Assembly (NCBI GenBank): GCA_009911065.1
Contig: QXWR01000013.1
Span: 51,805-115,804 of the forward strand
DNA: 64,000 bases
Origin: Clostridiaceae bacterium
GTDB taxonomy: Bacteria > Bacillota > Clostridia > Lachnospirales > Lachnospiraceae
Reading direction: 5' to 3'
Made by a program: the position numbers and the translations under genes. The stretch's first letter is position 1. Each line of letters starts with the position of its first letter. The notes below the pieces were generated by a model, which had not been told where the DNA came from, ran no database searches, and worked only from the letters and a program-made list of their open reading frames with translations. This document shows positions 9,610 through 16,355 of the stretch, piece by piece.

Positions 9610-10328
9610 ACCACAACTCCCTTCTTCACATCCTCCATAAACCGGAAATAATCTTCTGGCACTCCAATGTCAATAAAATATCCTTCATTGACAAAACCGC
9701 CCAGCCGTCTGCCCGCAGACAGCCACTTTGGAATCATATCTTTCTCCAGAGAAACCTTTCCTGCTGGAATCTCTTCCAGCAAACTCCTGCTCATCCGGTA
9801 AACGCCTCCGTTAATGGTTCCTGGTTTTACTTCATGGGTTTTCTCGTCAAATCCAACCAAAAGCCCATCTTTTAAAATTGCCTGCCCATACCTGGATACA
9901 TCCGGCACCTGCCGCAGCACCAGCGCCATATCCAGATTTAGCTCCTTCTGCTTTTGTATCAGCCGCTGGTAGTCCATCTGATAGAATGTGTCTGCGTTTA
10001 ATACAAAAAAGAAGTCCTCTGTCACCAGCTTTCCGGCATTTTTGATGGCTCCTGCTGTGCCTAAAAGCTCTTCTTCATAAGCATACTGCACCTTCAGCCG
10101 GGTCCCGTCGGAAGCTGTAAACTGACTTCCGTCTCCAAAATATTCTTCTACCATGGAACCTTTGTATCCCACGGCAAATATAATCTCTGTGATTCCATAG
10201 CGGGACAACTCATGTATTACATATTCCATAAAAGGCTTGTCCTCAATTAGGGCCATTGGCTTGGGCCGGTCGCTGACCACACTGCGAAGCCGGGTCCCCA
10301 GACCGCCTGCCAGTAAAATCGCCTGCAT
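9603..10328 (-). CDS. hddC: D-glycero-alpha-D-manno-heptose 1-phosphate guanylyltransferase
   Basis: A 241-residue sugar-phosphate nucleotidyltransferase with ILLAGGLGTRLRSVV and DRPKPMALIEDKPF at the N-terminus, and VLNADTFYQ holding the metal-binding Asp. Similar folds serve GDP-mannose and dTDP-glucose synthesis; the heptose assignment comes from its place as first gene before hddA, gmhB and gmhA. The product, GDP-D-glycero-alpha-D-manno-heptose, feeds surface-glycan assembly in Gram-positives such as Aneurinibacillus. The gene is preceded by an unusually long (about 250 base) leader with a large inverted repeat. Confidence 0.87.
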   Translation of the reverse strand: MQAILLAGGLGTRLRSVVSDRPKPMALIEDKPFMEYVIHELSRYGITEIIFAVGYKGSMVEEYFGDGSQFTASDGTRLKVQYAYEEELLGTAGAIKNAGKLVTEDFFFVLNADTFYQMDYQRLIQKQKELNLDMALVLRQVPDVSRYGQAILKDGLLVGFDEKTHEVKPGTINGGVYRMSRSLLEEIPAGKVSLEKDMIPKWLSAGRRLGGFVNEGYFIDIGVPEDYFRFMEDVKKGVVVW

Positions 10329-10406
10329 TTGTTTCTCCCTTGGTGTTTGTTTTGTATTGTATTTTGCGGTGGCGCTGATTTTGTTTCATTTCTTTTTGTT
10401 TAAGGG

Positions 10407-10434
10407 AAGTGGGGAAGAACTCGCTTCTCCACTT
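10407..10434 (-). repeat. Imperfect hairpin in heptose-operon leader
   Basis: Arms 10407-10417 and 10424-10434 pair over 11 bases with one mismatch around a 6-base loop. It lies between the larger inverted repeat and the hddC start and may belong to the same inserted element. There is no U-tract, so it is not an obvious terminator. Confidence 0.4.
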
Positions 10435-10496
10435 TGCTGCCCCGCAGTGACGCTTGACTCCGCTTCGCTCCTTCTCGCTCACGGGCTTCGCCCTAT

Positions 10497-10561
10497 GAAA
10501 ACAGGTAAGAAATATCCTTCTTTCATGCGAGCATGACGAAGGATATTTCTTACCTGTTTTC
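10497..10561 (-). repeat. Perfect 24-bp inverted repeat (MITE-like) in heptose-operon leader
   Basis: Arms 10497-10520 and 10538-10561 are exact reverse complements over 24 bases. The 17-base loop itself contains CATGC/GCATG, so a cruciform or RNA hairpin could extend further. An extended -10 (TGG TATAAT, minus strand, 10586-10591) lies just upstream, so the hairpin would form in the 5' leader of the hddC operon. No T-run follows the arm, which argues against a plain terminator. A repeat-derived insertion is the likeliest explanation. Confidence 0.6.
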
Positions 10562-10730
10562 GCACTGCTCATTGCTTACTTGAAGATTATACCACGGCTT
10601 TTGAAAAGATTCTACTCTCTTCGTGAAATATCTTTATTTTGCATAAGCTTGTCATCTGGAAAATCTTGGTAATACTGATCTGAAAGAAAATACAACTGAG
10701 CTTGTGGTATAAGAGGATCTCCTTTATTAT

Positions 10731-10845
10731 ATAAAAGTAACGCCCTGCTTTTTGGCAGGGCATTACAAACATTTTAATCCCGAACATTTATAAGCCGCAT
10801 ATCGGGGAGCGAACACTATTTTTAGGAGAATTGTCTTCCCCTTAT
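10731..10845 (-). ncRNA. Candidate small RNA (about 115 nt) downstream of glnN, family unknown
   Basis: A consensus promoter (10852-10880) faces a strong terminator (10737-10766) with no plausible coding frame between. The predicted transcript starts near 10845. Its 5' part can pair in mutually exclusive ways: GGGGAA with UUCUCC (5-base loop), or GGGGA with a later UCCCC. That later CCCC run can instead form CCCGA/UCGGG around an 18-base loop. It lacks the GGAAGGAAGCA-type core of SRP RNA and is shorter than 6S RNA. I do not recognise the family. It reads in the same direction as glnN and lies between glnN and the heptose operon. Confidence 0.6.
10737..10766 (-). terminator. Intrinsic terminator of the candidate small RNA
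   Basis: A 12-bp stem (arms 10737-10748 and 10755-10766, one G-U pair) with a 6-base loop, followed on the minus strand by TTTTAT. It would also stop any read-through from glnN before the heptose operon. Confidence 0.75.
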
Positions 10846-10851
10846 AATAGT

Positions 10852-10880
10852 ATTATACGAATAAAACCATTCTATGTCAA
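10852..10880 (-). promoter_or_regulatory. Consensus sigma-A promoter of the candidate small RNA
   Basis: TTGACA at 10880-10875 and TATAAT at 10857-10852, exactly 17 bases apart, both perfect hexamers on the minus strand. It points away from glnN's stop codon into a stretch with no credible gene. Confidence 0.8.
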
Positions 10881-10960
10881 TCACTCGCTGAAAAATTCTT
10901 ATACTTACTTATTTCTGATTCTATATTTATTTTCTCCCTGATTTTGGCATAAACTATGTC

Positions 10961-13078
10961 CTACACTTCAAAGATCAAGTCTCCATAACTTGGGAATGGC
11001 CACAATTCTTTATCTACAATCATCTCCAAACGGTCTGCCGGTGCGCGAAGCGCTGCCATCGCTGGCACTACCTGGTCGTAATAAGCATGGGCCTTTGCCT
11101 TTCCATCTTCCATGGCTGCGCAGTTTTCTGTCACTTCGGTTAGAGTTGCTAACGCCAACTTCATATCTGATAATTTATCTGAGGTTTCCGTGAGAAGCTC
11201 AATCTGCACACTAGTATCTGCTTCTGGACATGCAGCTCTTACTGCATTGATGGAAGCTGCCAGCTGTGTAGCATATTTAATGGCAGCCGGAATAATCTGT
11301 TTGCCAGCCATGTCAATCATAGTCCTTGCTTCTATATTAATTACCTTGGAATATGCCTCATACTCCACCTCGGCACGGGACTCCAGCTCTGCTCTGGTAA
11401 AAACTCCAAACTCCTCATACAGCTTTACTGCCTTCTCTGTAGTCAAAGCTGGAATCGCCTCCACCATGGAACGAATGTTGGGAAGCTGCCTCTTCTTGGC
11501 TTCCTCCACCCATGCGTCCGAATAGCCGTTGCCATTAAAAATTATTCTTCGGTGATCCTGAAGAAGTTTCTTAATCAGATCATGGACAGCCATATCGAAA
11601 TTATCTGCCTTCTCAAGCTCATCTGCCGCCTCCTTGAAAGCTTCCGCCACAATGGTATTTAGTACCACATTTGGCGGTGCAACCGAATCGGAAGATCCAA
11701 CCATACGAAACTCAAATTTATTTCCCGTAAAGGCAAAGGGAGAAGTACGGTTCCGGTCTGTGGCATCCTGGTCCAAATCCGGGAGAGTGGCCACTCCGGT
11801 TTTTAATGTACCGCCTTTTTTAGAGTGAGTCGCCTCTCCTGTGCTGCACAGCTGATCAATCACATCCTCCAGCTGTTCCCCTAAAAATACCGAGATAATG
11901 GCAGGAGGCGCTTCATTGGCTCCCAGACGATGATCATTTCCCACATCTGCTGCAGATTCCCGAAGCAAATCCCCATGAACATCCACAGCCTTTAAAATAC
12001 AAGCCAGAACCAGCAAAAACTGAATATTTTCATGTGGCGTTTCCCCTGGACTTAACAGATTTACCCCATCGTCTGAAGTCAAAGACCAGTTGTTATGTTT
12101 TCCGGAACCATTGACTCCTGCAAAAGGCTTTTCATGGAGCAGACAAGTAAGCCCATGACGTCCTGCTACCTTTTTCAGCGTTTCCATAACCATCTGGTTA
12201 TGATCTACTGCCAAATTGGCCTGGTCATAAACCGGGGCCAGTTCATGCTGGGCCGGGGCCACTTCGTTATGCTGAGTTTTTGCCGTCACCCCCAGTTTCC
12301 AAAGTTCTTCATTCACTTCCTTCATATAAGAACCAATCCGCTCCCGGATTGCTCCAAAATAATGATCTTCCAACTCCTGGCCCTTAGGAGGCATAGACCC
12401 AAACAAAGTACGGCCTGCATAGATTAAATCTTTTCTCTGAAGATACTTCGCCCGATCTACCAGAAAATACTCCTGTTCTGGTCCCACACACGGGCACACT
12501 CGCTTTGCTGTCTGATTGCCAAACAACCTTAAAATCCGCAGAGCCTGCGCATCAATGGCCTGCATGGAGCGCAAAAGCGGCGTCTTCTGGTCCAGCGCCT
12601 CCCCCTTGTAGGAGCAGAATGCAGTGGGAATACAAAGGGTCACTCCAATGGCGTCTTCTCTCAAAAATGCCGGTGAAGTGCAGTCCCAGGCCGTATATCC
12701 TCTGGCCTCAAAAGTAGCCCGAAGACCTCCGGAGGGAAAAGACGAAGCATCAGGTTCTCCCTTAATCAGCTCCTTGCCAGAAAACTCCATAATTACCCTG
12801 CCCTCTGCATCTGGTGCGGAAATAAACGAATCGTGTTTCTCTGCCGTCACGCCGGTAAGGGGCTGAAACCAATGGGTATAATGAGTCGCCCCCCTCTCAA
12901 TGGCCCACTCTTTCATGGCATGAGCTACCACATTGGCAATGGACGGGTCCAGCTCCGCTCCATCCTCAATGGTTTTCTTCATTTTCTTAAATACACTTTT
13001 AGGCAGACGCTCTTTCATTACTGCCTCATTAAACACATTCTTTCCAAATACTTCCGTTATTTTTACAATCTCACTCAT
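10961..13078 (-). CDS. glnN: Glutamine synthetase type III
   Basis: A 705-residue GSIII, much longer than GSI (about 450). It makes glutamine from glutamate, ammonia and ATP in the cytoplasm. The start [17 protein letters not shown] at 13078 is preceded by AGGAAGG at 7 bases; a longer frame to 13138 has no such site. Recognisable segments include the GSIII N-terminus, [33 protein letters not shown] and [10 protein letters not shown]. It is monocistronic here: an upstream promoter with a 5' hairpin and a candidate small RNA downstream. In some clostridia glutamine synthetase is controlled by ANTAR antiterminators, but no such gene is in this window. Confidence 0.95.
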   Translation of the reverse strand: MSEIVKITEVFGKNVFNEAVMKERLPKSVFKKMKKTIEDGAELDPSIANVVAHAMKEWAIERGATHYTHWFQPLTGVTAEKHDSFISAPDAEGRVIMEFSGKELIKGEPDASSFPSGGLRATFEARGYTAWDCTSPAFLREDAIGVTLCIPTAFCSYKGEALDQKTPLLRSMQAIDAQALRILRLFGNQTAKRVCPCVGPEQEYFLVDRAKYLQRKDLIYAGRTLFGSMPPKGQELEDHYFGAIRERIGSYMKEVNEELWKLGVTAKTQHNEVAPAQHELAPVYDQANLAVDHNQMVMETLKKVAGRHGLTCLLHEKPFAGVNGSGKHNNWSLTSDDGVNLLSPGETPHENIQFLLVLACILKAVDVHGDLLRESAADVGNDHRLGANEAPPAIISVFLGEQLEDVIDQLCSTGEATHSKKGGTLKTGVATLPDLDQDATDRNRTSPFAFTGNKFEFRMVGSSDSVAPPNVVLNTIVAEAFKEAADELEKADNFDMAVHDLIKKLLQDHRRIIFNGNGYSDAWVEEAKKRQLPNIRSMVEAIPALTTEKAVKLYEEFGVFTRAELESRAEVEYEAYSKVINIEARTMIDMAGKQIIPAAIKYATQLAASINAVRAACPEADTSVQIELLTETSDKLSDMKLALATLTEVTENCAAMEDGKAKAHAYYDQVVPAMAALRAPADRLEMIVDKELWPFPSYGDLIFEV

Positions 13079-13157
13079 GATTTTTCCTTCCTCTCCCGAA
13101 AACCTGCCAGCTTTTCCAAACATCTGTCTGTGGGGCATGCCAGTCCACAGAAGCAGA

Positions 13158-13195
13158 AAAGGTGTCCTTTCTCACCATTGAGAAAGAACACCTTT
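13158..13195 (-). promoter_or_regulatory. Stable hairpin at the 5' end of the glnN transcript (hexaloop)
   Basis: Arms 13158-13173 and 13180-13195 pair over 16 bases with one G-U pair. On the minus strand the loop is the hexanucleotide AAUGGU, with A at position 1 and G at position 4, the pattern ANTAR antiterminators recognise. The predicted start of transcription (about 13200) lies directly in front, so the usual first hairpin of the paired ANTAR motif is missing. A U-rich but interrupted run follows. Either an attenuator or an mRNA-stabilising hairpin. Confidence 0.5.
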
Positions 13196-13206
13196 GTTCC
13201 TTAATT

Positions 13207-13235
13207 AAAATAAACCATCTTTCTGAAAAATGCAA
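13207..13235 (-). promoter_or_regulatory. Putative glnN promoter
   Basis: TTGCAT (13235-13230) and TATTTT (13212-13207) on the minus strand, 17 bases apart. Transcription would begin near 13200, about 120 bases ahead of the glnN start and immediately before the hexaloop hairpin. Confidence 0.45.
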
Positions 13236-13398
13236 GCATTTTTTCTGCTTTCCATTATTTTAGTCAGTTTGCCTTATTTTTTGCACCATCTTGCTTTTGA
13301 TTTTACAGAATCAAACTATGATACCCATCTCCTTCTGTTTTCTGTGCTTTTCTATGATTTTTCATTATAGAATTTTATGTTAATATCTATCCTTTTAT

Positions 13399-13427
13399 TG
13401 ACAATCATTTCGTCCTGTGCTAATGTA
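13399..13427 (+). promoter_or_regulatory. Putative promoter of the NC-peptide cluster
   Basis: TTGACA at 13399-13404, a 17-base spacer and TAATGT at 13422-13427 with an upstream TG (extended -10). It lies about 75 bases before the precursor start and is the only good plus-strand promoter seen in this AT-rich gap. Confidence 0.5.
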
Positions 13428-13505
13428 AAAATAACATATTAACGTGGTAATACTTATATAAATTATAACTTGCCATTTTTTATGATACACAGAAAGGAGA
13501 CCAAT

Positions 13506-13802
13506 ATGAAACACAAATATGTAACAAACATATCCTTTTCCGATGCAAAGCAGGCATTAAATCAAAAAAACCTGTTTTCCTTCAACAACTGCAATTGCGG
13601 CGCCGGGAATTGTAACTGCAACTGCAGTTCAGATGGAGCAACCAATTGCAACTGTCCCTGTTTAGAAGGCATCAACTGTGGATCAGGTATGAACTGCGCA
13701 GACGGAAACAACTGTAACTGCGGCACAGGCAACTGTAATTGCAACGAAGGCGGATATAATTGTAACTGCGGAGAAGGGAATTGTAACTGCAATCCCGGCT
13801 AA
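13506..13802 (+). CDS. Asn-Cys-repeat peptide precursor of a radical SAM RiPP system
   Basis: A 98-residue peptide. Residues 1-27 form a Cys-free leader (KYVTNISFSDAKQALNQKNL). The rest is a core of short blocks such as GAGNCNCNC, GTGNCNCN and GEGNCNCN, rich in Asn, Gly and Cys. It has 18 Cys (29, 31, 36, 38, 40, 48, 50, 52, 58, 64, 70, 72, 77, 79, 86, 88, 93, 95); all but Cys52, which follows Pro, come directly after Asn. The start follows AGAAAGGAG at 7 bases. A metallopeptidase-like gene, a radical SAM/SPASM maturase and an ABC exporter follow on the same strand, so thioether (sactipeptide/ranthipeptide) crosslinking is likely. It recalls Clo7bot/CLI_3235-type Cys-rich peptides, but I cannot confirm membership. 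There is no Gly-Gly leader site. Confidence 0.85.
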   Translation: MKHKYVTNISFSDAKQALNQKNLFSFNNCNCGAGNCNCNCSSDGATNCNCPCLEGINCGSGMNCADGNNCNCGTGNCNCNEGGYNCNCGEGNCNCNPG

Positions 13803-13863
13803 GGAGCTGTATGCAGTCTGTACAAAAGCCCCTTGAGAGAAACAAACAAAAGTGAGGTGTTCT

Positions 13864-14856
13864 TTGGAGAAAATCATACGGTCAAAATTTCTACAGGTGA
13901 CGCCATCAAAAGAAGACGAAACCTTTCAAATCATTCACGAACGAAATCACACAGTTATTGAAGCTGCATCCGATGTAATTCGTATCATTGACCAGTGTAT
14001 CACTCCCCATACCCCGGATACAAAAGACCCGGACGAACAAGAGCTTTATGGTTTGTTGACCAGGATTCACTTTCTTCATAATCAAGCTTATGGGGAAAGT
14101 GAATCTTACGGCATCTTAAAATACTGGTTACACCGATTTGAAAAGGAAACAAAATTCTTCCAATATCAAGATGTGGCGGCCATCTATGCCGCCAGAACAC
14201 AGGAGCCGGTCCAGAATATTCTCATTGAAATTTTAAAAATAGGACAAGAGCTTCATAAAGAATTATTGGCTGTCCGTGAGCCATTGTATATTCTTTTTCT
14301 CGCACCAGACGAATACAGAAACCTTCAGAAAGAATTTCATATTCCGCCAGATATCAGCGCCTTTGTTGACAGCCGGACGCTGCTCCTTATGGATTATGAA
14401 TCCTATTTCCAGCCAGACAATACAAAATCTTTTTATCCGACCATCCGCCATGAGCTGATTCATATATTGTTCGGCCAGCACACTTACTATCTTCCCTTTT
14501 GGGTGGAAGAAGGAATGTGCGAATATTATTCCCAGAAATATCGGATGGATTATTTGCATTTTGGACTGAAAAAGGAAAGGTTGATTTCGTTTCCAAAGAT
14601 TCATTCTGAGAAAATCAATTATATCTCTCAACTGAGCCTGTTTGACAAGATACAACATGTATTTTACCCTCAGGCCGCCAGTTTTATGGATTTTCTATTT
14701 CAAACACTGACAGCCAAGCGTATTTGGAGCATTCTGAAACGATCCAGTATTCGCAGGGATTTTTTTGATGTGCTGGAAACCGAATGCAAAATCACTTTAC
14801 CTCAATTACAAGATCAATGGGAATCGTTTATCCGGCAATATTCCCAAAACGTATAG
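13864..14856 (+). CDS. HEXXH metallopeptidase-like protein of the NC-peptide cluster
   Basis: About 330 residues, no signal peptide or membrane segment seen. The central part has RHELIHILFGQH (zinc ligands His-His with catalytic Glu; residues 200-204 if numbered from a GTG at 13852), followed 16 residues later by WVEEGMCEYY. This HEXXH...W-x-EEG-x-x-EY layout is that of gluzincin-type peptidases (peptidase MA-like), with a Glu as third ligand. Residues 1-180 match nothing I know. The start is uncertain: a TTG at 13864 is 4 bases after AGGTG, whereas GTG at 13852 has no ribosome site. Between precursor and maturase, it is the natural candidate for leader removal, since the exporter lacks a C39 peptidase domain. 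Function is inferred. Confidence 0.7.
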   Translation: MEKIIRSKFLQVTPSKEDETFQIIHERNHTVIEAASDVIRIIDQCITPHTPDTKDPDEQELYGLLTRIHFLHNQAYGESESYGILKYWLHRFEKETKFFQYQDVAAIYAARTQEPVQNILIEILKIGQELHKELLAVREPLYILFLAPDEYRNLQKEFHIPPDISAFVDSRTLLLMDYESYFQPDNTKSFYPTIRHELIHILFGQHTYYLPFWVEEGMCEYYSQKYRMDYLHFGLKKERLISFPKIHSEKINYISQLSLFDKIQHVFYPQAASFMDFLFQTLTAKRIWSILKRSSIRRDFFDVLETECKITLPQLQDQWESFIRQYSQNV

Positions 14857-14871
14857 GAAAGGCAAACTATT

Positions 14872-16329
14872 ATGGCATATTATCTTTCAAAACATTTGCA
14901 TGAAATCGCCACGGATCATGGCACTCTTCTTTACCACTCAAAAAACGGAAATAATCTGGTCATCCATGAAGGAGCCGTTGAGGTGTATCAAATGTTAAAA
15001 GCAGGAACCTCTCTTGAAAAGATTCGTCAGGAAGTGGAAGGCGATCAATTGCAGGAATTTCTGGAACATCTAATTCATAAGCATTTTCTTGTGGAAGGGC
15101 AAGAGCCTGCCCCAGCCTGTAAGATTCCAGATGAAAAATATATTAAAGAAGGAAAAATGCTGGAGCATTTACGCCTCAATGTGACAGAAAATTGTAATTT
15201 GCGGTGTTCTTATTGCTATGAACGGGTATCCGATGTATGGAACCAAAAACGGGTCATGGATTGGGATGTGGCAAAAAAAGCCATTGATTCCTTCCTGATT
15301 ACCATTCAAAAAAATCAAAAGAAAAAAGTTTCGGTACGTTTTTTTGGCGGAGAACCTTTATTGAATTGGAATCTGATTGAAAAAGCCATGGATTACATAA
15401 AAGACCACCTGCCAGATGACATTCAGGTCAACTATATTATTAACACCAATGGAACTCTCATTGACGATCTGCGGGCAAAATTTCTGGCAGAACATTCCAT
15501 CTCTGTCAGTTTAAGCGTGGACGGAGTAAGAGAAATTCACGATAAATTCCGCATCTATCCCAATGGAACCGGTTCATTTGATGTGGTCGATCAGAATATG
15601 AATCATTTAATCCGCCATAAATGCAAATTCAATTTATCCGTAGTCTGCACAGAACAAACCTTAACTAGATTAACTGATTTCATTGATTATATTTCTGAAA
15701 AGCAAAAAGAGTCGGATTACCCCATTCCTGTCTGCTTTAATTTTGTACAAATTACAGAAGACGAAGGCAAAATGTCAGAGGAAGAAAAGATCCATAGTCT
15801 AATCAAAGCCTTAAAATATGCCGACGAAAAAAAGGTTCAAAGCTTTGGAGGTTTAAGCCATTTTGTTTTTGAAAAGCTTCTTCATAATTCCATCGGAAGT
15901 TATTGCGGAGGAAGCGGAAGCGAATTTTCCGTCGCTCCGTCCGGCGATATTTTTCCCTGTTCGGGTTTAGACATTAAACTTGGAAATGTGGATAGCTTTG
16001 AGAAAATTTTTCAGTCGGAAATTTATAAAAATTTGTGTCAGAGAAAATCCGGAAATATCATACGATGCAAAGACTGCGAAATTGAATGCTTTTGTTCCGG
16101 CGGGTGTATTGCTGACGTGGTAAGCAAAGCCGATCAATCCCATGGCTATTTTGACGGGTATACCACAAATCTGACAACCCGGCAAGAAGAAAAAGGCCAG
16201 ACATACTCTGACCTGCCGGAACAGGAAAAAGGGACTTCCATAAAGCAATCGGATGAAAAACATCCTCATCCTTACTGTGAAATGCAGAAAAAGTTATTCC
16301 GCAAGCTGGCAGAATACTATCTTCTGTAA
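14872..16329 (+). CDS. Radical SAM/SPASM peptide maturase
   Basis: A 485-residue cytoplasmic enzyme. Residues 105-120 read TENCNLRCSYCYERVS, giving the CxxxCxxC ligands Cys108, Cys112 and Cys115 for the SAM-cleaving 4Fe-4S cluster; FFGGEPLLNW (about 155-164) is the GGE motif. The C-terminus is Cys-rich: 345, 363, 389, 399, 402, 406, 408, 412 and 469, a SPASM-type layout for auxiliary clusters. The first 95 residues, LSKHLHEIATDHGTLLYHS and onward, could form a leader-binding domain (RRE-like), which needs a profile search. Ribosome site GGAAAGG 11 bases upstream. It most likely forms Cys thioethers on the upstream NC-repeat peptide. It resembles CcpM-type maturases of Cys-rich clostridial peptides. 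Confidence 0.87.
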   Translation: MAYYLSKHLHEIATDHGTLLYHSKNGNNLVIHEGAVEVYQMLKAGTSLEKIRQEVEGDQLQEFLEHLIHKHFLVEGQEPAPACKIPDEKYIKEGKMLEHLRLNVTENCNLRCSYCYERVSDVWNQKRVMDWDVAKKAIDSFLITIQKNQKKKVSVRFFGGEPLLNWNLIEKAMDYIKDHLPDDIQVNYIINTNGTLIDDLRAKFLAEHSISVSLSVDGVREIHDKFRIYPNGTGSFDVVDQNMNHLIRHKCKFNLSVVCTEQTLTRLTDFIDYISEKQKESDYPIPVCFNFVQITEDEGKMSEEEKIHSLIKALKYADEKKVQSFGGLSHFVFEKLLHNSIGSYCGGSGSEFSVAPSGDIFPCSGLDIKLGNVDSFEKIFQSEIYKNLCQRKSGNIIRCKDCEIECFCSGGCIADVVSKADQSHGYFDGYTTNLTTRQEEKGQTYSDLPEQEKGTSIKQSDEKHPHPYCEMQKKLFRKLAEYYLL

Positions 16330-16355
16330 ATCCGGAAAGGAAATAAAAACAAAGT

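Noticed and set aside
10243..10572. Minus-strand open frame of 109 codons before hddC
   Set aside because: It spans the palindromic repeat and overlaps hddC; no ribosome site or recognisable protein content.
10587..10787. Minus-strand open frame of 66 codons in the glnN-hddC gap
   Set aside because: It overlaps the candidate RNA's terminator; the composition is not protein-like.
10731..10845. SRP or 6S RNA identity for the candidate small RNA
   Set aside because: No SRP core motif, and too short for a typical 6S RNA; left unnamed.
13562..13792. Gln/Leu-rich minus-strand frame opposite the NC-repeat peptide
   Set aside because: It is a mirror of the repetitive Asn-Cys codons on the other strand, with no ribosome site.
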